NCBI GenBank assembly: GCA_944474755.1
Contig: OX104112.1
Coordinates: forward strand, 61,659,640 to 61,723,639
Direction: 5' to 3'
Source: Limnoperna fortunei
Taxonomy: Eukaryota; Mollusca; Bivalvia; Mytilida; Modiolidae
Length of the DNA stretch: 64,000 nucleotides
Shown here: positions 37,017 to 48,887 of the stretch, piece by piece
Position numbering within the stretch: position 1 is the first letter of the stretch
Layout: every line of letters starts with the position of its first letter
Position numbers and translations under genes: made by a program
Notes under the pieces: generated by a model
Seen by the model: the letters and a program-made list of their open reading frames with translations, nothing else
Databases searched by the model: none
What the model was told of the DNA's origin: nothing

Positions 37017-38798
37017 TAACCAGAGGCTCTTAAGAGCCTGTATCACTCAACTGATTTTATAGGCAATAAAGGTTGCATTTCCCTGATGTTAAACTAAGTC
37101 CTGTAATTTTCAATAATCTTTAAAGAGGACCAAACAATATTGCTAAAAAGTTTTGCTTCCATTGGTTAACTGGTTTTATAGAGAAGAAGATATTTTTTTA
37201 ATTTGCCCATAGGGTCCTATATTAAACTAACTAATCTATGTAATCCTGTGGTGGCCATTTTGATTTTCCTATTGGCGTAAAAAACATAAACTTCACAGAA
37301 GACATCCAAACAATATTGCTAGTGTTTTGTTTCCATTGGTTAACTGGTTTTAGAGAAGAAGCCTTTGAAAAATTTTTTCCATAGGGTCCTATGTTAAACT
37401 AAGTCTTGCGGTGGCAGCCATTTAAATTTTCCAATTGGCATAAAAAATACAAACTTTATAAAGGACCATCTAAAATAATATTGGTAGTAAGTTTTGTTTC
37501 CATTGGTTAATCGGTTTCAGAGATGAAACCTTTTTAAACTTTTTTCCCATAGGGTCCAATGTTAAACCAAGTCCAGCAGTGGCGGACATTTTGAATTTCT
37601 AATTGGGATAAAAAACATGAACTTTATAGAGGACCATCCTAACAATATTGCTGGTAAGTTTTGTTTACATTGGTTATCCAGTTTCAGAGAAGACACCTTT
37701 TTTAAGTTTTCCACATAGGGTCCTATGTTAAACTAAGTCCTGCCGTGGCATCCATTTTGATTTTGCCAATTGGCATATAAAGACATAAACCAATATAAAG
37801 TACCATCCAAACAATATTGGTAGTAAGTTTTGTTTCCATTGGTTAATCGGTTTCAGAGATGAAACCTTTTTAAACTTTTTTCCCATAGGGTCCAATGTTA
37901 AACCAAGTCCAGCAGTGGCGGACATTTTGAATTTCTAATTGGGATAAAAAACATGAACTTTATAGAGGACCATCCTAACAATATTGCTGGTAAGTTTTGT
38001 TTACATTGGTTATCCAGTTTCAGAGAAGACACCTTTTTTAACTTTTCCACATAGGGTCCTATGTTAAACTAAGTCCTGCCGTGGCATCCATTTTGATTTT
38101 GCAAATTGGCATAAAAAGACATAAACCAATATAAAGTACCATCCAAACAATATTGGTAGTAAGTTTTGTTTCCATTGGTTAATCGGTTTCAGAGATGAAA
38201 CCTTTCTAAACTTTTTTCCCATAGGGTCCAATGTTAAACCAAGTCCAGCAGTGGCGGACATTTTGAATTTCTGATTGGGATAAAAAACATGAACTTTATA
38301 GAGGAACATCCCAACAATATTGCTAGTAAGTTTTGTTTACATTGGTTATCCAGTTTCAGAGAAGACACCTTTTTTAACTTTTCTGCATAGGGTCCTATGT
38401 TAAACTAAGTCCTGCGGTGGTGGCCATTTTGAATTTCCAGTTGGCATAGAAAACATAAACTTTATAAAGGACCATCCAAACAATATTGCTAGTAAGTTTT
38501 GTTTTGATTGATAAACCGGTTTCCAAGAAGAAGCCCTTTTAAACTTTTTTCCCATAGGGTCCTATGTTAAACTAAGTCCTGTGGTGGCGGCCATATTGGT
38601 TTTCCAATCCAAATAAAAAACACAAACTTTGTAAAGGTCCATCCAATGAACATTATGGCCAAGTTTGGTTTCAATTGGCCAGGTGGTTTCAGAGAAGAAG
38701 ATTAAAATGTAAAAAGTTTACAGACGCCGACGCTGACGACGGACACAAAGTGATAACAATAGCTCACATGACCCTTTGGGTCAGGTGAGCTAAAAAGG
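37017..38798 (+). mobile_element. Helitron-like element, copy 5, with 336-bp higher-order repeat
   Basis: It starts at the 16-nt perfect palindrome AGGCTCTTAAGAGCCT (37024-37039) and ends at the hairpin 38760-38792 (TGACCC-TTT-GGGTCA). Inside, the junction TAAGTTTTGTTTCCATTGG recurs at 37488, 37824 and 38160, exactly 336 bp apart. Each 336-bp block is made of two diverged units of about 168 bp. Confidence 0.85.
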
Positions 38799-38807
38799 AT
38801 GTACCCA

Positions 38808-38951
38808 ACTTCAATCTAAATTGACAAGGATTGCCAGTTTTCCTAGTTTTTCTCCGGATACTGCTGCTTTCTCCCCCAATAAAAACTGGACGTCATGAAA
38901 TAGCTAAAAAATTGTTGAAAGTGGTGTTAAAAACATTTTAAACAAACAAAT
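38808..38951 (+). mobile_element. 5'-truncated SINE directly after a Helitron-like element
   Basis: The body (GACAAGGATTGCCAGTTTTC, CTCCCCCAATAAAAACTGGA) and tail (AAAATTGTTGAAAGTGGTGT) are present. The tRNA head is absent and the element starts within about 20 bases of the preceding 3' end. Confidence 0.7.
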
Positions 38952-39111
38952 TTATGCTAAATAAAACCAAATGTTTCCTCAAGGCGTATGAATGAAGCCT
39001 TATTGGAATCTGATATTAAAATTATGTTTCAATCAAATATCAGTTGAATCTCTTTATCTATATGCAAACTTAGAAATGTTGAACTTGATATAAGAATTCT
39101 AATTATAATAC

Positions 39112-39183
39112 TTCACTACAGCTACTTGCTTGTTGTCTTTTTCATTGGTTGGTGTCTTTGTAGCTTTTTCTTTTTGTGGGGCA
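39112..39183 (-). CDS. Internal exon preceding the Pro/Lys-rich terminal exon
   Basis: The acceptor TTTCAG is followed by 72 bases reading APQKEKATKTPTNEKDNKQV, then AVV, and ending at GAA|GTATTA. The single leading base completes Gly with the GG that ends the 22-nt exon at 44156. The two trailing bases complete Lys with the exon at 33393. It is charged, lacks hydrophobic residues and is likely disordered. A stronger-looking alternative donor (CAA|GTAGCT) would end in a phase that puts a stop at once in the next exon, which supports the donor chosen. Confidence 0.5.
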
Positions 39184-39747
39184 CTGAAATGAAAAATGAA
39201 AAATATAAAACTAATTATATACATATTATAGAATAAACATGGCTCACATTTATGCTACAAGTAGTTGCCACAATGATTGACCTCATTACTCTACAATCTG
39301 GTAGTTTGGTCTTCATATTCAATGTTTACAGATTCGTCTTATTACTTTGTTACCCAGTAATATCATATTGTGCACATGTATTAACTGTCCAAAGTGTGGA
39401 AATCTCAGCTCGTATTTTAAAGCTAAATTCATAATAATTACAGAAAACCTTTAATGAATGGCATGTATGTAAAATATTCATTCTTTTAGTTATTATTGAT
39501 TAAATATTTTCTATGACATTTGGTAAAGAATGTAATTAATTAAGTAAAGTAGTGATCATCATGGTCATTGTCTGCTGTAAGGTCCCCATATTGAATATCT
39601 AGACCAATTTTTAATTTATTGTAAATGGCGTGTATTGATGATGTCATAATCAAAATGCCAAATGGATCTAAATTTCATGAAAATGAAAAAACAAAAGGAA
39701 CAGTTTACTACAAATACCCAGGAAAGATAACCTCGTCTTCACTGATA

Positions 39748-40016
39748 TGTTTCTAATTTTCGGGGGATTTCCTGGCCCTTTTCACTCACAGTGTAATGTT
39801 TCTTAGTAATATTTACCTGTTTTTAGAGGGATTTCCTGGCTCTTGTCCCTGACAGTGTCATGTTTCTATGTCAGCATTTTATTGAATTTGGTGGGTTTTC
39901 TTGGCCTTTATCTCAGACAGTATCATGATTCTATGTCAACATTTACCTGTTTTTGGAATTTCTATGTCAACATTTACCTGTTTTTGGATTTTCTGGCACC
40001 TCTCACTGAGGTGACA
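39748..40016. repeat. 64-65-bp minisatellite, cluster 1
   Basis: Units contain GGATTTCCTGGC, CTGACAGTGTCATG, TTCTATGTCAACATT and TACCTGTTTTTGGA. Landmarks at 39771, 39835 and 39900 give the period. Confidence 0.8.
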
Positions 40017-42290
40017 ACCCAGTTGTCCGAGAACCAATAGTCTGACAGCCCTATAGTCCGACAGCCCAATAGTCCGACAATGCGTGTATATGCAATACTA
40101 TAAACCTTCAGACACAATCCAAAGAACAAAGCCCAAATCTTAAAGTTTTAAATTTAAACATATTGAAATTAAATGCCCAAAATCAATGGTCATCAATAAC
40201 TTTTCCTTATTTTTGACATGACTTTAAGACATTACCTATGTAGCTATAAGACAAATCTGAAGCATACTAAGTTTTCTGGAAAGATTTTTCAAAACATTGA
40301 TCTGCATTTCTACGATATATACTCCCACTCATAAGAAAAGGGGACAAATTGCAATCACCTTGTCCGTCTGTCTGTTCGTCAAGTACAATATCTAGGCTTC
40401 TACTGAAGGGATTGTTTTTTAAATTTGGAAGACTGCTTTAGCGTCATGAGTTGTGCAGTGTCGCCCCTTTCAAGGTCAGTCTGTCATCTATTGTATGATT
40501 TCCGAGACGACTTAAGACTGTTTTAAGGATTAAAAAAATGGGAAAATTTTCGTAATAGATTTCTTGAATTCAAATTTGGTACACACCTTTAGCTCCATGA
40601 GTGATACCATGCTTCCCCTTTTCAGGTCACCTGGTTGTCTACTTCCTGTTTTCCCAAAGGTCTAGTGGGGGTATGCTTAGCACGACTTAATGCAACCCCT
40701 TCTTCGTGCCGTTCGATATACATCTTAAATTCGTTGTAAGCTAATTCTGTCATATGTACGAAATTCTCCTATGTTTACCATAAAAGTAAGAAAACCTACC
40801 AAATTAAACAGCAAACTTTTTTTGTCATTTAGTCGGACTGACTAAAGTAGCTAAAGTCTGTCTGTCATTATACATACAATCTGAAACTCTAAAACCATAC
40901 ATTGAATCGTTTTGAAATTTAACAGTGCAATAATATTTTGTAAAATTACAAACACTCAAAACCCTTACAAAGGACCAATATGAAATTTTACAAAAATATA
41001 TACCGGTAAATAGATCTAGACACATCGAAGAGGGTTCTAGGTGAAGGCCTATTTGAGATTATAAAACATAAACCAGAAAAAAATTACTAAAACCATCAAC
41101 CGTCAAGAAGCAAACTAAATGCAAAGTTGTCAAAAACTTTTAAAAGTGAGGTCTGAGAAAAAGAAGTTTCATTGTATGCAGATATATTTATGGACTTTAC
41201 ACAGGGTATTTAATGTCTTTGTTGTTTTCACATGCTGATCATAAAAACGATTATGGCGATGCACTCTTGAAGAGTTGTACTTTGAAGGCTGATTTTTTTC
41301 TTCATCACGCAGTTGGTGGGACAGGTATAAATGTGCAAATGATGTTAGTTCATAAGTTGGTGCATATATGTATAAAGTTTCGTGAAGATTTCATTAACTC
41401 TTTCCTTTGGTCTTGCCCCTAGTGGTCTGCAGAAGAGTCCAGCTTATTGTAAGAGGCGACTATGGGGCTTTAGAATCTGACGGCGGTGCCCAGACCACGG
41501 ATCAATTAAGGTGTGTACCCTCATTGGCCTAATAGGTTGATCTTCGTTCTCTTTAAAATTACTGATCCTTTGTTTTCTATTCCATCTACATATTTCTCAT
41601 CATTCCATGTTTCTCTGACCGAATTTCTGGATTGTTAATGTCCGGCACTGGCGATCTTGGAAAATATTTTCGAAACAGTATTCTCAGCAACAACTATCAA
41701 GGCCTCTTGATATTTGGAATGCAGCATCAGCGTGGAGTCCTATACCGTAGGATTTAATTTCAGGCCTACTTCCTGTTTAAAGAAATCTGGCTGTTCTTGA
41801 CTTGGGCAGATTTTTATGCCCACACGACGACATATAGTGTACTCATGTCTGTCAGCCCTTCTGTACAAATTTCCGTCAAGCTTTTCTCAATGCGTAATAA
41901 TTGTACATGAGAATGACTTAAAACTTGGGATGGTTCAGTATGACGAACTGTACGTCCTAAGCGACTTTTAGACCTGAAGGACTTCTACTTCCTGTTTGGG
42001 GCCAACGGGGGCATCAGTGTCCATTAAACACATTTATTATTTTTAGTTACGTTTTTCTGGGCGTACAAGACCAACTTACACACCCGCTAAACCTGAGCGT
42101 AAATTAAATATGAAACAAACATATGGACAGATAAACAGACCCAAACGCTATATATACATTTATTCCGGTATGTTGGTGGAGCATAGAAATTATATATATT
42201 TTTTTATTATAGATTTCTGTCCAACCTAATATGTGATCATTTGTTAGACTCTTGTGGGTTGTCGGACTGTTGGGTTGTCGGACTACAGAT
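40017..42290. mobile_element. 2.2-kb insertion with iterated 16-bp inverted ends
   Basis: The left end carries four tandem 16-bp units (GTCCGA/GTCTGAC at 40024, 40040, 40056, 40072). The right end carries two inverted units (GTCGGAC at 42261 and 42277). On both sides it is bordered by the same 64-65-bp minisatellite, so it interrupts that array. The interior (open frames at 40825-41025 and 41213-41422) shows no recognisable transposase. It is probably a decayed DNA transposon. Confidence 0.5.
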
Positions 42291-42495
42291 GCGTATCCGT
42301 CACTGACAGTGTCATATTTCTATGTCTACATTTACCTGTTTTTGGAGGGATTTCATAGATATTGTCACTCACAGTGTCATGATTCTATGTTAACACTTAC
42401 CTATTATTATTTTAGAGATTTCCTGGCTAGTGTAACTGACAGTGTCATGATTCTGTTAACATTTACATGTTTTGGAAGGATTTATCATGGGGACC
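42291..42495. repeat. 64-65-bp minisatellite, cluster 2
   Basis: It has the same unit as at 39748, with CACTGACAGTGTCAT and TTTACCTGTTTTTGGAGGGA. It resumes right after the 2.2-kb insertion. Confidence 0.8.
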
Positions 42496-43224
42496 TTTTG
42501 TTTTAAGAATAATTTAAACAATTTTTAACTAACATTTTGTAAGTATGTAAATTTTCATCTTGTTTATTAGAATAAGTTTTCACTAAATTAATACGAGCTA
42601 TATTCTCTATACTTTAAATCAATTAATACAAACCTATATAAAGAAATACATGTAATTAAATTAGAACTTGCATAGTTATTTATATCTGTCACTTTGAATC
42701 CAAATTATGTTTAGATTATAATAAGTAACTTATGTCAATTATGAGCAGTTCTCAAGCCTTGAAATAACTAGCAATGCAATAATTAATGGAACAGCAAAAA
42801 GAACAGACTATGGAAACAGGTCACCAGTGGAGTATACAGAGTGTCATCAAAGCCGAATTACAGAAGCATGCATTAAACTCGAACCAGTCCACAACTTCAA
42901 GACTCAACACTTCTGGAACTAATGGACTCGAGCTAAAGCTTCAACCATCAATTCAATCTAAATACTTCATTTGAACTTATAAATAATTATAACAGTGATC
43001 AGGATTAGTTACATTTTGTTATTATGGTCTTTATTAAGAACTTTTTTGGTTTGAAATCTTCATTTGATTGGGTTATATTGATTTGTTATGCTCAATTGTT
43101 AAAATTTTTTTGCCTGCCTAATAGTTTTGTCAAACCACTACCTAAGTCTTTATAGACTGACCTCCTGTGCCAAGGATCGTGCATTGCTATATTTAGTTCA
43201 CATACTTTGGCATGCACTGATGAT
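42496..43224. other. Spacer with a 62-codon unsupported frame
   Basis: The plus-strand frame at 42786-42974 (MEQQKEQTMETGHQWSIQSV...) has polar, non-repetitive composition but no splice, promoter or family support. The rest is AT-rich. Confidence 0.3.
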
Positions 43225-43505
43225 AAGTGTCAGGTTTCTTGGCTCTTGTCGCTGACAGTGTCATGATTCTATGTGAACATTAACTGATTTTCAAAGGGAT
43301 TTTCAGGATCCTGTCGCTGATAGTAGCATGATTCTATGTCATACATTTACATGTGATTGGAGATATTTCTTGGCTATTGTCACTGACATTCTCATAATTC
43401 TATTTTAACATTTAAATGTTTTTGTTTTTGGCTCCTGTACCTGACAGCGTCATGATTCTATTCAACATTTACCTGTTTTTGGAGGTATTTACTGGCTCTT
43501 GATCA
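43225..43505. repeat. 64-65-bp minisatellite, cluster 3
   Basis: Four diverged units with GACAGTGTCATGATTCTATG and ACCTGTTTTTGGAGG. They are separated from cluster 2 by about 0.7 kb of unrelated sequence. Confidence 0.75.
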
Positions 43506-44155
43506 ACCTTACATGATGCCCAGGAGAAGAGTCTATAAATACACATGTACTTTAGCTGTTAGCAGTGTTAACTTTTTCAAGCAATTTTAAACCTTTATGT
43601 TTAAGACCCAAGATATATATAAAATACCCCAGGATGTTAGCATCTGATGCAGAAATACATTGCTTTTCTCATAAGTTGTTGGAAAAATGTGGTAAGTCCC
43701 ATTCTTATAGGTTCCACAGTATCAGTGTTTGTATATTTCTTGTTTCCTCTATCCCTTTTTTCATTAGTCTTATTTGCTATATATATTTTTACATCTTCTC
43801 TTTTCTGTACCAGCTGATTTTATATGATACAGTATAAAAAATAGCAAAAGTCTGAAATGGCTGGGTTGCAAAGCAAGTGCCTCATTGAAGGGGGAATGGT
43901 TTACAATTTTTTAGAAACATGTTGGGTCTGTGTAAAACAAATGTAGGAGGAATTGATTATACAAAATAGGTACAGTCTTCTGCAAATGTTCTGAAAATTA
44001 AATAAGTTCCCAAGTATGGAAAATTAGGAAAAAAATTCCTTACTTGTAGCTGCTATAGAACTTTTAAGCACTAATTATGTAGCCTAATATCAGCTATCTG
44101 TGAACACATTTTCACATTAAGTATAAGAAATTAAGTATAAGAAATCAAAACTCAC

Positions 44156-44177
44156 CCACTTTTACTGGAAAAGGTTC
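44156..44177 (-). CDS. Candidate 22-nt microexon of the Pro/Lys-rich gene
   Basis: A very good acceptor (AACTTTTTTTCAG) and a consensus donor (GTGAGT) enclose 22 bases. In the frame required by the next exon they read TFSSKS, with two bases completing a codon upstream and GG completing Gly downstream. Splice signals of this quality so close together on one strand are unusual, and the phase is right on the 3' side. The upstream partner is uncertain: 48869-48887 and 60597-60618 are both phase compatible. Confidence 0.45.
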
Positions 44178-44725
44178 CTGAAAAAAAGTTAAACTTCACC
44201 TATTATTAAGGAACAAATTCAAATTTAACAGAATACCTGTATTTGATGGATTATGATTACAGATCAAACAGACCACCTGATAGGTTGGTGGCTTGCTTAA
44301 TATTGAGTACCAACATAAGACAGCACACCATACCCCAAGCTGTGGCATGTTAAGCATCTCTGTGAACCCAGTATAGATAAAGTACAAAAATCATTTAAAT
44401 TGTAACTTGATATGCTCTTTGTAAAGTATATATTGTTCCTTATATAACTAGCAACAAGTGTGGAAAATTAGGAAAAAGTTACACCAAAGTTACACATGAA
44501 TAATGTTAGCTTATCATGGAAGAAGAAATTCATCATGTCCGACAGTCCTCTTATTGATAATTAAATAACAGGGATACTGATGCCCTGCTTGGCACATATT
44601 GGTATACACCCTTAAGTTCACTCAAGTGTGAAATATTTGGCACATTCCTACAGAATTTTGCCACTAAAGAGATGTCAACATGTTGTAACTGTGTATCAAG
44701 CTTCATAAAGATGTGAAGTTTAAAA

Positions 44726-46294
44726 CCAGAGGCTCTTAAGAGCCTGTATCACTCACCTGATTTTATAGGCAATAAAGGTGGCATGTCCCTGATGTTAAAC
44801 TAAGTCCTGTAATTTTCAATAATCTTTAAATAGGACCATCAAAACAATATTGCTAGAAAGTTTTGTTTCCATTGGTTAACCGGTTTTATAGAGAAGAAGA
44901 TTTTTTTAAAATTTGCCCATAGGGTCCTATATTTAAGTTAGTTCTGCTGTGGTAGCAATTTTGAATTTCCAATTGGCAATACAAAAAAACCTTTATAGAA
45001 GACCATCCAAACAATATTGTCAGAAAGTTTTGTTTCCAATGGTTCATCAGTTTCAAAGTAGAAACCTTTTAAAACTTATTCCACTGTCTATATAATGCTG
45101 TGGTGGCCATTTGGATTTTCCTATTGGCATTAAAACAAAAACATTCAAAGAGGATCATTCAACCAATATTGCTAGGAAGTTTTGTTTCTGTTGGTTAACC
45201 GGTTTTAGAGAAGCCTTTAAAAATTTTTTCCCAAAGGGTCCTATGTTACAAAGTCCTGCAGTGGTGGCCATTTTGAATTTCCAATTGGCATAAAAAAACA
45301 CAAACTTTATAAAGGACCATCCAAATAATATTGTTAGTAAGTTTTGTTTCCATTGGTTAATAGGTTTCAGAGAAGACGCCTTATTTAAGTTTTCCCCATA
45401 GGTTCCTACATTAAACTAAGTCCTGCGGTGGCGTCCATTTGGATTTTCCAGTTGGCATAAAAAACATAAACTTTATAAAGGACAATCCAAACAATATCGG
45501 TAGTAAGTTTTGATTCGATTAGTTAACCGGTTTCAGAGGGGTAGCCATTTAAAACTGTTTTCCCATAGGGTCCATATGTTAAACAAAGTCGTGTGGTGGT
45601 GGCCATTTTGAATTTCCAACTGGGATAAAAAAAACACAAACTTTATAGGACCATCAAAACAATATTGCTAGTAAGTTTTGGTTTCATTGGTTAACCGGTT
45701 TCAGAGAAGCCTTTTAAACTTTTTCCCATAGGGACTTATATTAAACTAAGTCCTGTGTTGGTGGCCATTTTGAATTTCCAATTGTCATATAAAAATGACA
45801 AACTTTATAGAGGACCATCCAAACAATAATGCTAGTAAGTTATTGTTTCCATTGGTTAACTGGTTACAGCGAAGACACCTTTTAAAACTTTTTCCCATAG
45901 GGTCCTTTGTTAACTAAGTCCTGCTGTGGCGGCTATTTTAAATTTCCAGTTGGCATAGAAAACATAAACTTTATAAAGGACCATCCAAACAATATTGCTA
46001 GTAAGTTTTATTTTGATTGGTTAAGTGGTTTCAGAGAAAAAGCCCTTTTAAACTTTTTTATGTTAAACTAAGTCTTGCGGTGGCAGTCATATAGGTTTTC
46101 CAATCCAAATAAAAAACACAAACTTTGTAAAGGTCCATCCAATGAACATGATGGCCAAGTTTGGTTTCAATTGGCCAAGTGGTTTCAGAGAAGAAGATTA
46201 AAATGTAAAAAGTGTACAGATGCCGATGACAACGACAATGGACTCTTAGTGATAACAATAGCTCACATGACCCTTTGGTTGCTGAGCTAAAAAA
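44726..46294 (+). mobile_element. Helitron-like element, copy 6
   Basis: It begins at AGGCTCTTAAGAGCCT (44730-44745). The interior is a run of about eight units of roughly 165 bp with CCCATAGGGTCCTATGTTAA, AATTTCCAATTGGCA and CAATATTGCTAGTAAGTTTT motifs. The 3' hairpin (46259-46289) is damaged: the right arm reads GGTTGCTGAGCTA in place of GGGTCAGGTGAGCTA. Confidence 0.85.
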
Positions 46295-47209
46295 GCAATA
46301 TTTAAAGTAAACCTGAGATGGGATAAACAAACGAACAGATGGACAAATGAATGAACAAACTGAAATCTAAATGTCCCCCAACTATCATCAGCCTGACATA
46401 ACATGGGAGAGAATCTTAGAAGGTATGGAGAATTATATGTGTCATGCCATGAAACAATTAAAAGTAAATGTACTATAAATACTCTAAACTCCCAATTTAA
46501 AAACAACTTATGCCAAGAGAGACAAAAATTTAATCTGAAAAAGTCCCTTATGTATTAGAAGGGGGCCTTAGACATTATCTAAATTGTGAAGAAGATTTTC
46601 AGATAGCTTAATATGTATACAAGTAAACAGCAAAATCTGCACAATTACCCAGAATATATATGATGAAATTTTCATTTTCATGAGTCTGTGATTAAACAAG
46701 TTGGGAGTTTTGGAAAAAAATGAAATGAATTCAAACAATATTTTTACCTTATCAATGACAGGTTGTTACAAGATGTTAAGTATGTGACTCAATTAAGTAG
46801 ATGGCACTCTGGTGACTTATTTTAACTAAGTGGTTGATTGCCAGCATCATTACAGAAACTTGTAATGGTGGCATCTGGATTCTTGATTGGAGGGCTGGGG
46901 TGTTCTATCAATATTGGTTTGAATTCACCAATAAAAAGCAAGCACAAGAGCAGTAAACAAAAAAAACCCATAAAGCATGGAATCACAACATCAACCATGT
47001 TTAGACATTACAGATGTTGATAACAAGCATGTACTGTCAGTATAGTAGCCTATACTTATTCTGAATATTGTAATAAATGTTCAGACATTACATATATATA
47101 CTGTCAGTGTAGTTACTTCATCTTATGTTTAGATCTATTCAGATAAATCTGAAATGTTAGTACTTGATCTACCAAAAAAGGAAAATAATGTACTTCAAAT
47201 TATTATACT

Positions 47210-47612
47210 GGGAGGATTCCCAGTGGTCCACCCACAGAGCAGCCCAGCACGTCCCCGGGTGGCGGATAGGGGAGACCCTCTCGTTGGGGGGTTGTCAGGT
47301 AATAATACGAAAAGCCTGACCGCGGACCGTAGTGGGTAACATGTTTGGAGATTGCCACGCTCCTCGCACAATAAAGACCCCTTTTGTAGATTTCCAAAAA
47401 GAGTAGGCTCATTGTAGCCGCTACAAAAGGCTAAATTTTCCGCCCCTACCCAAAGCTCCATACTCTTCCAGGGGCAGTCAAAATTGTATTCCCTGTGACA
47501 AATCCCACCCCCATTTTCCGTTGATTTATTGGTTGTTAACTTGTTCCCGTCCTGAATATAGCTGAAATACTGCTAGCTGGACGTAAAGCAGACATCCAAT
47601 CAATCAATCCTT
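47210..47612 (+). mobile_element. GC-rich retroelement (SINE/LINE) 3' fragment
   Basis: A GC-rich stretch, unlike its surroundings, ends with TATAGCTGAAATACTGCTAG, CTGGACGTAAAGCA and a CAATCAATCAATCC tail. The tail type matches molluscan non-LTR retroelements and SINEs, but the body differs from the tRNA-SINE family elsewhere in the window. The minus-strand frames over it (47195-47461) are incidental. Confidence 0.55.
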
Positions 47613-47723
47613 CAACCAAATGATTATGAAGTATTACATGCACCGTTTGTTGCTTTAAATTTAATGTCATTATCAATTTTCCCATAACTATTATTTGTAA
47701 CAGATCAATTTTACTTGTCTGAT

Positions 47724-47943
47724 TACCGTATAAGTGGTTTTTTTCGCTAGGGGAAAATTTAGCGTTTTTCTTAAAAAACTGTGTGAGTTTATTTCGGTGT
47801 AATATAATTTTCGCGATCCGTAATCATAATAAATAACTCTATCATTGGTCTAAATATTTCGCGAGTTTTTATTTTCGCGTCCCAACTTTTATCGCGAATA
47901 TAGCGAAAATTATATCAACGCGAAAAAAACCACTTATACGGTA
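47724..47943. mobile_element. 220-bp MITE with 24-bp perfect terminal inverted repeats
   Basis: The left end at 47724-47747 (TACCGTATAAGTGGT...CGC) is an exact inverted match of the right end at 47920-47943. Both ends start with TA, consistent with a TA target duplication of the Tc1/mariner type. The interior is rich in CGCGA motifs and non-coding. Confidence 0.85.
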
Positions 47944-48868
47944 TTTTAAACAACATTCATAGTTAAATGTTTCAGTCCAAAAACTATCCATTTACCGCTG
48001 TGAATTAGTATATTTTTATTTCACATATTGATGGAATATGAATGAGGTAAACTGTTTGAAAACTAATGAAAATTTAACTGCAAATTGTAGTTCTCCATAA
48101 AGTTATTGTCTTGAAGCCACATCTATCTTTACATATGATATAAGTCAATTTTATTTACATGACATTATTGCTAGTGGTTATCATATTACTTAAATATAAA
48201 ATCTGTGCTATGGAGGTTGGAAATAAACAAAGGCAATTAACATGCATGTTCAATTAGTAATTAATTGTCTAGAATAAATAGCTCCCTTCAAAGGACATTC
48301 AGTTTCATAACTATAACATTCAGTATACAGGCATTATTGTCAGTGAGTATCATATTATTTTATGTGTTTATTGCAACATACAATATCTAAAATTTGTAAA
48401 ACTTCAACTCACTGCATGCTCCATCGAACCCACATGTGGCAAATGTAGCCTTTATGATAATGACCTCCATTTTTATTTCATTTCCCTTTTGGTCAGAGAA
48501 TATATTATTTTCTGTTTAAAACTTGTCAAAATCTACTTAAAAGAAAAATGATATGCAAAGCATATTTAGCACTTAAGAATACCTTTACTGTTTGATATGT
48601 CCTAAAATACTGATAATTTAGAGTTAACTCCCTTTAACCATTATCCACAGAATTTGTAATAAAAAAAAATTAAAACTATGTTAGTTTTCTATCTGTGTAT
48701 CTCATACTGCAGGTTTCTAGATGGACTGGTAACATCACAGCATTATATCAAAGTAGATTTCCAGTAGTACTGTATATCATGCTTCATGTCTGTTTACCAA
48801 TGTAGACAAAAATAAGGAAAATTCAACAATGCAACAAACAATGAAAGCAAGCAACAAAAACATCTTAC

Positions 48869-48887
48869 CTTTGAACTCAAAATCCAT
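48869..48887 (-). CDS. Possible first coding exon (six codons)
   Basis: TTTTCC-ATGG reads MDFEFK and then hits a good donor, AAAG|GTAAGA, leaving one base. That phase fits the 22-nt exon at 44156-44177 (G plus GA gives Gly). If real, it would give a small protein of about 120 residues, MDFEFK-G-TFSSKS-G-APQKEK..., ending in poly-Lys. No acceptor lies upstream within reach, so it would have to be a first exon. It may be chance. Confidence 0.2.

Noticed and set aside
42786..42974. 62-codon frame MEQQKEQTMETGHQWSIQSV...
   Set aside because: Polar and non-repetitive, so tempting, but nothing in its surroundings supports a gene. It may be a transposon fragment.
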